A stretch of DNA of 64,000 bases from Symbiodinium kawagutii (GCA_009767595.1 VSDK01020649.1:197504-261503); one strand, 5' to 3'. Shown: positions 54,543 to 63,500, counted from the first letter of the stretch. Translations and numbers: made by a program. Notes: a model not told the origin generated them from the letters alone.

Positions 54543-57500
54543 GCTCCTGGACAGCCCCTCAGCTTAGAGTCGAGGCTGGGGATGTGATGGCTGAGATGTC
54601 GACTCAGTGCATGAATTCACATTTTGATGGAGAAGCTCCTGAGACTGGGCTGGACCAACGCTGGAGAGAGCTGTTTCCTATGCCGCTTTGTCCAGAAGTT
54701 CCACATGAGGCGGGTCTTTCATGTTCAGCTCGGCGTCGTCGAGCCAAAAACCGAGCACATGTTGAGAACACCAATTCAGTGATCCGGTGCCTGAATGAGA
54801 TGTATTCTCCTAGCCCAAAGGGTGATTTTTCCTCCTCCTGTAGGCCAACAAAAGCACAGATGCAAGGTCAACATGAGGTTTTCAAGGAGGTTTCAACCAT
54901 CAAGGAACCTGCTAAGATTTTGTCTACGCGTGAAGCTGCCCAAGAGCTTCTGCTTACAGACCTGTCATATTCTGGCGAGGTTGCGACAGCTGTCAGGGGC
55001 TACGACAAGGGCCTGTTATCCATTCCATCGGCAGGCAACCATGCGATTGAGTTGGCTCCGGTTTTGGATGAAGTTGGCCGGGAAACTATCGAAGACCCCC
55101 AACGCTGTATGTTGTTAAATGAGGAAGAGTGGGGAAGTGTGGTCGAGAGTGAGCCTCCTATCTGTGTCTACATGGATCCTTCTCTTCGTGATGATCTCTC
55201 ACTATATTGCTCCTTTGTACATGACCTATATGAATGTGGCATGATAGAGTTTACAGATAAGCCTCAAGGGTTGGTCACACCTTTCTGTGTGGCCAAGAAG
55301 TCAGGGAGATTGCGATTGATTTTGGACTGCAGAGACACCAACCGCAGGTTCAAAGCGCCACCGCCCATAGCTATGGGAACTGGAGCATCATGGGCCCGAC
55401 TCTCAATCCCTGCAGGTAAGCAGTTGTACGTTGCACAGTCTGACATTAAAGACTACTTCTACTCACTTCAGCTGCCTCCTGTACTACGTGGATTGTTTTG
55501 CATGCCTGCGGTGCCCAGTAAAATGCTCAGGCTTTGGAAGGTCAGCACTGAATGTGGTGCTGACATCGATGTCCAAGGCTGGGCATGGCCTCAGCTTCGG
55601 GTGGTACCCATGGGATGGAGCTGGGCTATGTGGTTGTCTCAACGGGTTCATCAGTGTCAGTCTCAACTTGGAAGTGGAGTACCGGTTAGTCGAGTGTTGG
55701 TTGATGGCATGGCTGCACCTTCACTGGAAGATGATCAGGTTGTGCTGCTGCCCTACGCAGATAACCTGAATGTGGTGGGCACCAATCGAGAGGCAGTTCA
55801 GAAAGCCAAAGATGGAGCTGTCAAGCGACTTAGGGACATTGGACTTTTGGTACACGAAGAGTTAGACGCATGCACTTCAGCACAATCTCTTGGCTTCTTG
55901 ATTGACGGTGTCTCCGGTCATGTTTCGCCTCTCCCGGCCAGGCTGCAGCTTGTGCGAGCAGCCTTCAAGTGGCTTTCCAGGCGACCAAGGGTGACGGGGA
56001 AAGCAGTTCAGCGATTGCTTGGGCATGCAGTTCATTTTTGCATGTTGCGACGGGAGCTGCTTAGTGTCTTCAGACGGCTTTATGATTTTGTGGAGTATGC
56101 CATTGATCGCAAATGCAGGCTGTGGGCGAGTGCTGCTGTTGAAGCGCGCTGGATGAGCAACCTGCTGATGCTTTGTCGGGCTGACCTGCGAAAACAGGTG
56201 TCAGATCAGCTCACTGCTTCGGATGCTTCACTTAGTGGTATAGCGGTTTGTACAAGATATTTTCCTTTGGAACCTACAGATCAGCTGGTTAATACTCGGG
56301 AGTCATGGCGATTTAAGGGGAAGAAACCTTCTACAAGACCGAGGGAAGCTGCACTGAAGATTGCACATGGGGATCCATTTGAGGATCCATCCACAGTCAA
56401 ACCTTTGCAACCGGTGATCGAAGAACCTTTTGAATTGGACCACGAATTTCATGAAGTTGAACCCTCTCTCATGGACAAGAAGGAGTGGCATCTCAGTTTT
56501 GCACAACACATGCAGCATGCTGAACATATCACACTGTTAGAGGGTCGAGGGATTGTGGCTTCACTTCGTCATAAACTTCGAGCGGTTTCCAACTTTGGCA
56601 AGAGGCATGTGCATTTGAATGATAACTTGGGCATGGTTTTGGCTGTTGAGAAGGGTAGATCAGCGTCGATGAGTTTACTTCGAGTTTGCCGTCGCATAGC
56701 ATGTCTCCTCCTGGTTTCCTCTTCCTCGCTTAGCTGTCGCTGGGTGCCAAGTGAGCTCAACGTTGCAGACCATGGCTCTCGGAAGTGGGAGCATCTCAGG
56801 ACAGGGAAAGCTGTTGGGGGAGTTACCCAAGAGTTCCAAAGCAGTCCAAAAGAACCATGTCAAGAAACAACAGTCAAACACTCAGGGACCCAAGCTTCAA
56901 GTGATGCAGAAGCTGGTACCAGCCAATATAGTTCGGAAGGGTGTCAACATAGGAAAGAATCCAAAGCATGCCATTCGACAAAGGCTCCAGGCCAAGGACA
57001 AGACAGAGAGATCATCCAAGAGGATAGCTTTCATGGAAGAGCAGTTCTCCCAGCCTCGCTTCAAGGGACAGACATTCTTGGAGCAGCAGGCCGTTTCCCA
57101 GGAAGTCGCAGTGGACTACAGGATCCGGGTGCAGACGTTTCGCAACTTTGCCAAGCTGCATCGCTACCCTTTGAAGGGTATGAAGAACTTAGACAATGCC
57201 TTCACGGAGTTTCTAAACGAGCTCTTTGCGGCCGGAGACGATTTGGGAGAAGCTACCAAGCATCTCGCTGCCCTTATCGACGGCGAGCCAGGCTGTTCCC
57301 AGAAGGGCAGCCTCCCGAGATCGAGAAGATGCTTGCAGGGATGGCAGAGGCTGGATCCGGGAAGGACTCGGCCACCAATTCCTTGGGAACTGGTGGCCCT
57401 GATAGCATTGCGAATGTTGGAGCAGAACTGGATCGAGGAGAGCATCTTGGTGATCCTGATGCACGATGCTTACCTGCGTCCAGGGGAGGCGTTGGAACTT

Positions 57501-58735
57501 CAATGCGAGGATCTGGTTCGACCAACAGCGCAACATCCATGTTTCTCCATCAACTTGCACCCGTCCTCAAGGATGGAGAGTTCAAAGATGGGATTGGCCG
57601 ACGAAACCATACAGCTGGACTCCCAGACGACACCATGGACAGGCAAGCTGCTTCAAATCCTAGTCAAGCAAAAGCAGCGAGGAAGCCTCTTCTCAGTGGA
57701 GTATCGGCAACTACGGGCGGCATGGGAGCTCACTCTGCAGAACATCGGTCTGGCCGCAAACCATGCAGTGCTTTATCAGTTGAGGCATTCAGGACCTTCT
57801 CAAGATCGATTGCGGGGATTCCGCAGCCTCCTGGATGTGAAGAAGCGTGGCAGATGGCTATGCGACAGTTCAGTGAAGCGATACGAAGCACATGCCAGAC
57901 TGAACCAAGAACTGCAGCGACTCCCCAAAGCAGTGCAACAGCAAGCAAATCAGGCTCCACTTCAACTCGAACAAAAGATCCAAAGATGTTTTTTCCACCG
58001 CAGGGCAAGGACTTAGGAGTTTGGGCCATCGAGATCTTCAGTGGCACTGCACACCTTTCCAAGGCCTTGGCTGCTCAGGGCTTCAGAGTAGCGGCTTGGG
58101 ACATAGATTATGGTCCACATTGTGATGTGCTGCAGCCTGAAGTGTTGAGACGCCTTTTGTACTTCATTCATACTCATGATGTAGCTTTGGTTTGGATGGG
58201 CATGCCTTGTCAGAGTTGGTCTCGAGCTCGACGATGGGATGGTGGTCCTCCTCCGTTGCGGGATGATACGGGTGCCATATTTGGTCGTTGTGAACTAGGC
58301 TCCAAGGATCGTAAGAAAGTTCAAGATGGTAACCTTCTGCTTTTTTGGACCTTTTTCATGGCTATGTGGTGCAAATCCTTGCATATCCGCTTTGTGATTG
58401 AGAACCCCTTCTCCTCACGATGTTGGCTCACACCTATGTTCATGGCCCTGTTGGATCAAAACACTCACCTTCACCAAGTGGACTATTGTCAATATCACAT
58501 GCCTTGGCGAAAAAGCACTGGATTGATGACATACTCCTTTCCTGAACTTGCTGCAGTCCTACTTTGCTGTACTACTCACTTTGGAAGATGTAGTGCGTCA
58601 GGAAAACGTCACATCACTCTTTCAGGCTTGGATCCAACTGGAACTTGGTGGACAATGAGGGCCCAGCCCTACCCACCCCTTCTTTGCCGCAAAATTGCAC
58701 ACTCCATGGCCAGTGCACTGACGGGTAGTGGATAA
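54539..58735 (+). CDS. Retrotransposon ORF2: reverse transcriptase, RNase H and methyltransferase-like polyprotein
   Basis: 1398 residues, beginning at an ATG that overlaps the Gag stop. The RT domain spans about 215-500: motif KKSGRLRLILDCRDTNRRF near 253, motif A S-D302-I-K-D-Y-F, motif B VVPMGWSWAMW, and catalytic box Y406-A-D-N409, where most families have YxDD. RNase H follows (about 550-750): TASDASLSG near 560 and the closing RWVPSELNVADHGSR at 734-748, typical of DIRS-like elements. Residues about 745-1150 are a low-sense stretch encoded by the bases that carry the recombinase in the +1 frame. From about 1155 a methyltransferase-like domain appears: IEIFSGTAHLSKAL (1164 on, SAM-binding loop), M-P-C1224-Q-S-W, and E1288-N-P. 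PCQ and EN-type motifs are those of C5-cytosine methyltransferases. The ORF stops one base before repeat B1. Confidence 0.9.
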   Translation: MSSWTAPQLRVEAGDVMAEMSTQCMNSHFDGEAPETGLDQRWRELFPMPLCPEVPHEAGLSCSARRRRAKNRAHVENTNSVIRCLNEMYSPSPKGDFSSSCRPTKAQMQGQHEVFKEVSTIKEPAKILSTREAAQELLLTDLSYSGEVATAVRGYDKGLLSIPSAGNHAIELAPVLDEVGRETIEDPQRCMLLNEEEWGSVVESEPPICVYMDPSLRDDLSLYCSFVHDLYECGMIEFTDKPQGLVTPFCVAKKSGRLRLILDCRDTNRRFKAPPPIAMGTGASWARLSIPAGKQLYVAQSDIKDYFYSLQLPPVLRGLFCMPAVPSKMLRLWKVSTECGADIDVQGWAWPQLRVVPMGWSWAMWLSQRVHQCQSQLGSGVPVSRVLVDGMAAPSLEDDQVVLLPYADNLNVVGTNREAVQKAKDGAVKRLRDIGLLVHEELDACTSAQSLGFLIDGVSGHVSPLPARLQLVRAAFKWLSRRPRVTGKAVQRLLGHAVHFCMLRRELLSVFRRLYDFVEYAIDRKCRLWASAAVEARWMSNLLMLCRADLRKQVSDQLTASDASLSGIAVCTRYFPLEPTDQLVNTRESWRFKGKKPSTRPREAALKIAHGDPFEDPSTVKPLQPVIEEPFELDHEFHEVEPSLMDKKEWHLSFAQHMQHAEHITLLEGRGIVASLRHKLRAVSNFGKRHVHLNDNLGMVLAVEKGRSASMSLLRVCRRIACLLLVSSSSLSCRWVPSELNVADHGSRKWEHLRTGKAVGGVTQEFQSSPKEPCQETTVKHSGTQASSDAEAGTSQYSSEGCQHRKESKACHSTKAPGQGQDREIIQEDSFHGRAVLPASLQGTDILGAAGRFPGSRSGLQDPGADVSQLCQAASLPFEGYEELRQCLHGVSKRALCGRRRFGRSYQASRCPYRRRARLFPEGQPPEIEKMLAGMAEAGSGKDSATNSLGTGGPDSIANVGAELDRGEHLGDPDARCLPASRGGVGTSMRGSGSTNSATSMFLHQLAPVLKDGEFKDGIGRRNHTAGLPDDTMDRQAASNPSQAKAARKPLLSGVSATTGGMGAHSAEHRSGRKPCSALSVEAFRTFSRSIAGIPQPPGCEEAWQMAMRQFSEAIRSTCQTEPRTAATPQSSATASKSGSTSTRTKDPKMFFPPQGKDLGVWAIEIFSGTAHLSKALAAQGFRVAAWDIDYGPHCDVLQPEVLRRLLYFIHTHDVALVWMGMPCQSWSRARRWDGGPPPLRDDTGAIFGRCELGSKDRKKVQDGNLLLFWTFFMAMWCKSLHIRFVIENPFSSRCWLTPMFMALLDQNTHLHQVDYCQYHMPWRKSTGLMTYSFPELAAVLLCCTTHFGRCSASGKRHITLSGLDPTGTWWTMRAQPYPPLLCRKIAHSMASALTGSG
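56772..58016 (+). CDS. Retrotransposon tyrosine recombinase, nested in +1 frame
   Basis: 414 residues from ATG 56772 (context GACCATGG), wholly inside ORF2 but one frame over. It begins in the last RNase H motif. N-terminal basic region (1-75), a helical core-binding part (about 80-170, FMEEQFSQPRF onward), then the catalytic domain. Catalytic residues visible: R236 (AYLRPGEALEL), the second Arg R338 in Y335-Q-L-R338-H339, W362 in KKRGRWLCDSS, and nucleophile Y371 (VKRYE) nine residues later. The usual first His of HxxR is Tyr here, while Trp at the His/Trp site is normal. It should join the circular cDNA to the target at the repeat ends. How it is translated is unclear: internal start, frameshift from ORF2, or a separate RNA. 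Confidence 0.85.
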   Translation: MALGSGSISGQGKLLGELPKSSKAVQKNHVKKQQSNTQGPKLQVMQKLVPANIVRKGVNIGKNPKHAIRQRLQAKDKTERSSKRIAFMEEQFSQPRFKGQTFLEQQAVSQEVAVDYRIRVQTFRNFAKLHRYPLKGMKNLDNAFTEFLNELFAAGDDLGEATKHLAALIDGEPGCSQKGSLPRSRRCLQGWQRLDPGRTRPPIPWELVALIALRMLEQNWIEESILVILMHDAYLRPGEALELQCEDLVRPTAQHPCFSINLHPSSRMESSKMGLADETIQLDSQTTPWTGKLLQILVKQKQRGSLFSVEYRQLRAAWELTLQNIGLAANHAVLYQLRHSGPSQDRLRGFRSLLDVKKRGRWLCDSSVKRYEAHARLNQELQRLPKAVQQQANQAPLQLEQKIQRCFFHRRART

Positions 58736-58885
58736 GGGTTGGAGCAAGTCTCGTTTTTTGACGTTGATCCAAAGGATTCAAAGTCTACTTGCTGAGTTTG
58801 TCGATGATACAGTGCTCAAACACGAGCTCTTGCATGTGAAAAGATGGAGCACGGCAGCTCTGGCATGAGAGCGAAATGGCATCAT
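58736..58885 (+). repeat. Split direct repeat B1
   Basis: 150 bp from GGGTTGGAGCAAGTCTCG to GAGCGAAATGGCATCAT. Starts immediately after the ORF2 stop and overlaps A2 by the two bases AT. Same as B2. Confidence 0.95.
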
Positions 58886-58950
58886 GTTTGGAGTTGACTC
58901 ATGAATGATAGAATGGGAGTGCCAATGCCGCCGATTACTCTCAAGGTCGG
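58884..58950 (+). repeat. Split direct repeat A2
   Basis: 67 bp, same as A1. The B1/A2 junction (GGCATCATGTTTGG) is the sequence expected when the two element ends are joined in a circle. Confidence 0.95.
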
Positions 58951-58987
58951 CCACCTCCTCCCCTCCAGCCGCCATTTAACTCCTACG

Positions 58988-59137
58988 GGGTTGGAGCAAG
59001 TCTCGTTTTTTGACGTTGATCCAAAGGATTCAAAGTCTACTTGCTGAGTTTGTCGATGATACAGTGCTCAAACACGAGCTCTTGCATGTGAAAAGATGGA
59101 GCACGGCAGCTCTGGCATGAGAGCGAAATGGCATCAT
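58988..59137 (+). repeat. Split direct repeat B2 (right end)
   Basis: 150 bp, same as B1, separated from A2 by 37 bp (CCACCTCCTCCCCTCCAGCC onward). Ends GGCATCAT, followed by ACATATGTATCG. Confidence 0.95.
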
Positions 59138-59149
59138 ACATATGTATCG

Positions 59150-59385
59150 TATGGATGGATGGATGGATGAATGGATGGATGGATGGATGGATGGATGGAT
59201 AGATGGACAGAGAGATAGAGAGATGTATTTTGCATATTGACATAAATATGAATATAAATAAGTAAATAGATAGATACATAAATAAATATATAGATATATA
59301 AATAAACAAATACATAAATAAATAAATAGATAAATAAATAGTAAATACATAAATAAATAAATATATATATATATATATGTATATT
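59150..59385. repeat. (GGAT)n then (AAATA)n microsatellites
   Basis: GGAT/GGATG repeats to about 59205, GAGAGATAG, then AAATAAATAGATAAATAAA and a final TATATATA tract to 59378. Confidence 0.95.
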
Positions 59386-59399
59386 ACAAATACATACAT

Positions 59400-61080
59400 A
59401 CAGACTATGGAATCACGCGAACCCTTGCTTTTGCTGGCTCCCGAAGAATTTTCTGGGTCCTGCAGGCACTGGACATTTGGCTCAAAGTGGCTTAGGAATT
59501 TTGGCTCTGAAACCATCATGGCGGCAACCAAGGAGGAGGATGTGCAGATGATGTTGGTGTCTTGGCCCCATATGGCCCCACTGCTGTGCTCATTTTGAAT
59601 CGCTTAGACTGGGGACATCTCGGGACCTTTCGTGGGAAGGAACAGGGTCCTCACATACAATTGCGGTCTGGTTCTTGTCATGATCATTGTTGTTGTCATA
59701 GCACTCTTTTCACCATCTACTTGTGTATATTGTTTTCATATTCTGATCACTTCGAGTGGGATGACACTGTCGAAATGGTAGAGTGGTCCGTTTTGACATT
59801 TGCTGTGTATGAATGTCATGTTTGGCCAGGGAATGGCTTACTGCCCATGAACAATATACATGTATGTACTGTATGTAAATGTGTGGGTATATCATGGTAT
59901 ATCTACTTATTGATCGATAACACGTGTGCATACACACGAAAATCTGGAAGTTGAGCCGAACATGCGGTACTGGCATTTTGGAAGTAACCAAGTCTGCATG
60001 TCTAGCGCAGAAGTGAGCTACTGTGGATCGATTCTGTATCTGACCTGCTGGTTCATCCCACTTTGGAAGTGGCTGGCCGTCAAAGTGGATGGGCTCGGTC
60101 TATTCAAGTTATCACCAGGATCATACGACATCTTACGGTATCTTCATAGCAGCAAGCATCAAGTTTGATCAACTGCAAAGCATAATAATTCAAAACCGGA
60201 AAGCATCAAGCGTTTATCCTGGATGAATATCACGGAAAGCCATACATATGATAGATCCTAAGCCTACATCCTGAGCAAGTTGTATCCTCAGTAACATTGG
60301 AAGAGACGGAAGAGCTTACTCTGCTCAAGCACCTCATGGCTTTTGTGTGGGTAAACCAGCAGTTTTTCAGATGTTTAGCTGCTTTGAAAGCACACCCCTT
60401 TGGTTCATCTTCGGGGGATCACCGGGGTTTCCTTTGTTTCCCCTAGAAAGGTGTGTCTCCCCGGTCCAGGGGTTAGCAGCGACCGCTGTCCCCAGGTTTG
60501 TAAGACCCATTTGGGAACCAGAAACGTCGACTACCGCATGAAGCGTCCCTGGGACTCGCAGGGGACTCGCTGTTCGCGTATGATGGATCCCCTAGTGCGC
60601 CACAGAAATCACTTAAGAACGGCTGGTCGGTTGGTTGGGCTGCTTGGTATAGAGGATGTCGATGGAGGTCAATTGCACCGGGAAGATGATGGAACATGAA
60701 CATGTATTTACAAACATTTTTACATGCCATGATGAGTACTTATATTGTACCATGTTACGTCAGGAGAACGCGTGTAAGGTTTCTGTGCGGGGCTCTTGAT
60801 GCTCTGAATTGAAACTCGAAGGTTCCAATCACCCATGAGATGTTGTTTCCACACACGGCCCGAGCTGATGATTGGCGACACCATAGTTGACCATACGGTC
60901 AGGCAGGTAACTTTGGTAGCGGAGATCATCTCCCTATCCTGTTGTGCCCCGATGAAAATATTCGTCCAAACTTCACTGAGCCAGACTTTTTCGATGTGAT
61001 GTGGTGCAATTGCGTCGTGGCAGCCGTGGGGGTGTCCCAAAGAAAAACCATCAGCTGTTGTGATGTGGTGTATATAATCA
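59400..61080. other. Unassigned region
   Basis: 59401-59597 is open on plus. It contains CATTTGGCTCAA (59474) and ATTTTGGCTC (59501) upstream of ATG 59518, where the frame reads MAATKEEDVQMMLVSWPHMA. 59600-60340 is AT-rich. 60390-60700 is GC-richer and open on plus for 99 codons (Arg-rich) and on minus for 85. No domain. Confidence 0.3.
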
Positions 61081-61295
<215 letters not shown>

Positions 61296-61500
61296 GGGAT
61301 CCGTGACGTCAAAGGTGCAGTGGCCGTGATTGCAAGTAGGATGAAATCAGGTATAAAGACAAGACGAAGAAGTGGCTGCTGGAGCGTGTAAAATGCCTTT
61401 GTTGTGCTTTTATTGGATTTTGTTTTTGTGAAATCATTATTGTTCACTGATCCGTAACAGGGAAAGTCTGCGCTGAATACTTTGGCACTCTTGAGCTGCA

Positions 61501-62202
61501 AGGCAAGAGCAGGTCAGTGTCCACTTGTGGCAAGACAACCCGGCAAGTCAAGAAGAGCTGGCCAACTTCTTGTACTTGGCTCAGGGTTGCCACAAAGCAC
61601 TGGATGCCCCGAAAAAGGTCCAGTCAGGCAGTGGACGATGCGACAGCTAACCGGTTGGAAACAGTCTCCATTGTTCAGCTGAAGTTGCCAAGGGCCAGAC
61701 CATCCAGGTCTCAGCCTCGGTGTTACTTGTTGTTTTGCCACATTGTGTCAATGCAATTTGCTTCGCCGGCGTTTTTTCTCGAATACTTTTGTCGTCGTCG
61801 TTAGACATGATTTGTCGCCTTTTTTTGGATTTTGTTTTTTTCCGGATTCGCTTAGGCACTTTGCCAAGGCGTTTCCCGTTATAATGTGTTGCAACCACTG
61901 GCGCAGTACAATTAGAATGGGTCACGTTGGAATTTGGTGGCTCCTGGTGTCTGCGATCCGCGGCTGTGTCCATGCCAGAAGCTTCATCGCCAATGTTCAA
62001 TGTTCATCGATTGCAGGAAGCCGCTGCACTCCTCACCACAAGCAGCTGCCCCCAAGGTGCCATCGCTCCAATATGCTACGCAATGATTCATGACCCAACC
62101 AATGGGAGGGGTTACAGACCTTGTGATACGATGACTACCGGTAGTCGGACGCCAGCTGGTCAGAAACCCAAGAGCTGGAACTTCAACCCGAGGGTTAGTT
62201 GA
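61501..62202 (+). CDS. Candidate two-exon gene end, unidentified
   Basis: Exon 1 (about 61501-61617) reads EQVSVHLWQDNPASQEELAN, FLYLAQGCHKALDAPKK and ends AAAG before GTCCAG, in phase 0. The intron (61618-62016, 399 bp, T-rich) ends ATCGATTGCAG. Exon 2 starts in phase 0: EAAALLTTSSCPQGAIAPIC, YAMIHDPTNGRGYRPCDTMT, TGSRTPAGQKPKSWNFNPRV, S and TGA at 62200-62202. The matching phase and the protein-like residues support the pair. The start of exon 1 is unclear: a neighbouring frame just upstream reads KVCAEYFGTLELQ, and all plus frames are open across exon 1. No domain is recognised. Confidence 0.45.
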
Positions 62203-62339
62203 TGGTTAGCTGAAGCCTATCGCTGCTAGCTGGGCTGACCCCAAACTAAGCATGATGAATGTTACCAAGTCGCGATTCCAATCCCTATCATTAATGGCCA
62301 ACACTGGCCTAGCAATGATTGAGCAGTGGTTGATATTGA

Positions 62340-62400
62340 TAGTGGATGGTGATGATCATGATGATGATGAGGAGGAGGATGATGTTTGATAATGACCTTT
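62340..62400. repeat. Short (GATGAT)/(GAGGAG) patch
   Basis: GGTGATGATCATGATGATGA and GGAGGAGGATGATG, simple-sequence DNA. Confidence 0.8.
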
Positions 62401-62514
62401 GTTTTTTTCACCGCCGTGAGATGATTGATCATGGTTGTTAAGTTTTGATAATGGTGAGCGCGCCAAGTATCTGTAAATGGCCTAAGGAGGGTGGATCATC
62501 ATTATCAATTTGAG

Positions 62515-62670
62515 TGTGTCTCCAGGAGTGTCTTACCAAGCTTGGTTGTTTTACCAAGAGTGCCCCAAGAGTGTGAGTCCAAGAACGTTGCAGAAAGTGT
62601 GTCTTACCAAGAGTGCTTCGCCAAAGTGTCGCAGGAAGAGTTTCTCACCAAGAGTGTCATGGAAGAAATG
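62515..62670. repeat. Imperfect TACCAAGAGTGTC repeats
   Basis: About eight diverged copies of CCAAGAGTGT/CCAGGAGTGTC words with spacing of 12-25 bp. One plus frame reads VSYQECFAKVSQEEFLTKSV and could be a repeat protein segment, or simply a minisatellite. Confidence 0.6.
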
Positions 62671-62704
62671 GCATTACCAACTGGCTTTCTTTCCCTCCGT
62701 CTCA

Positions 62705-63005
62705 GGTATTTTTGAATTTATATTATATATATATATTTGTTCATATTTATATATACATGTATATTTCTTTATTTCTTTTTTATTTCTTTTTATTTCTTTA
62801 CATATTTTCTTTATTTCTTGGTTTATTTCTTTATTTATTTCTTTTTTTATTCGTTTTTTATTTATTTCTTTCTTTATTGATTGATTATTTTTTGTACTTA
62901 TTTATTTTTTTGATTCGTCTTTATTCATGTTTTGATTTTTTTCTATTTATTTATTTATTTTTATTTATTTTATTTGTTTATTGAAATATATGTGTGTATT
63001 TTTTA
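62705..63005. repeat. T-rich (TTTATTTCTTT)n tract
   Basis: 300 bp of TTTATTTCTTT, TTTATTTATTT and TATATA. The long plus frames through it read Phe/Leu/Tyr and look like membrane protein only because of base composition. Confidence 0.95.
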
Positions 63006-63059
63006 CATACATATATGTAACCATTTTAATCTTTTACGCATTTGTGTTGCAAACATTGC

Positions 63060-63500
63060 GCGGCCACCCCGTTTAGCTTGCAGGAGCCATTTTTCTTTCA
63101 GGAGCGGCGTTTAATTCACGTATGCCTTTGGACTGAGGGGGGTCGCTGTCTCTATGTTGCAGGACTTTACCCCAATTTTGTCCGAGAAAACACTGGACTG
63201 GCTCCAGTCCGGCGTTGCCGCAAGGGCCTCAATAAAAAAGTGAAGGGGAAGCAACGCCACCGATGTGTGAAAGCGAAAGCAAAACATGTTTCATGTTCGT
63301 TTTGTTCGAATTCTTTCTGCGCTTTGTGCAGGTGCTGTCGATTGCCAAGACGAAGACCGCCCGAAAGGCTACGCAGCAGGAACCGTCGCAATCAACATGT
63401 CATGTGCGGCACCGTTGCCGCCGCAGGTCGCCCGCCAAAGGCGTCGTCTGAGCAGAGTTCGCAACGCAGAGCAAAACAAAGAAGTATAGGGTGTTTCTAG
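63060..63500 (+). CDS. Candidate exon region, Arg/Cys-rich, frame unresolved
   Basis: GC-richer DNA open in two or three plus frames. One runs 152 codons from 63042 to TAG 63498 (basic, KGLNKKVKGKQRHRCVKAKA). Another, after TTTGTGCAG at about 63330, reads AVDCQDEDRPKGYAAGTVAI and ends at TAG 63487. No domain. At least one is probably an exon, but I cannot say which. Confidence 0.3.
   Translation, partial: AATPFSLQEPFFFQERRLIHVCLWTEGGRCLYVAGLYPNFVRENTGLAPVRRCRKGLNKKVKGKQRHRCVKAKAKHVSCSFCSNSFCALCRCCRLPRRRPPERLRSRNRRNQHVMCGTVAAAGRPPKASSEQSSQRRAKQRSIGCF

Larger units (their letters stand above)
52942..59137 (+). mobile_element. Complete tyrosine-recombinase retrotransposon with split direct repeats
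   Basis: 6196-bp element arranged A1-ORFs-B1-A2-B2. A1 (52942-53008) equals A2 (58884-58950), 67 bp. B1 (58736-58885) equals B2 (58988-59137), 150 bp. I found no mismatch by eye. This split direct repeat plan is the hallmark of PAT/Ngaro-type tyrosine-recombinase retrotransposons, which replicate through a circular DNA and integrate by site-specific recombination. It encodes a small Cys/His membrane protein, a Gag-like protein, RT-RNase H-methyltransferase and, in another frame, the recombinase. The methyltransferase is otherwise typical of the DIRS/PAT side. All frames are open and the repeats match, so the insertion is recent and possibly active. Both ends carry AT, with no longer target duplication. 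Confidence 0.9.

Noticed and set aside
56751-56771. Upstream GTG start for the recombinase ORF
   Set aside because: GTG is not a usual eukaryotic start; ATG 56772 seven codons later has good context.
62510-62984. Phe/Leu/Tyr-rich membrane-like ORFs of about 124 codons
   Set aside because: Translation of a T-rich simple repeat.
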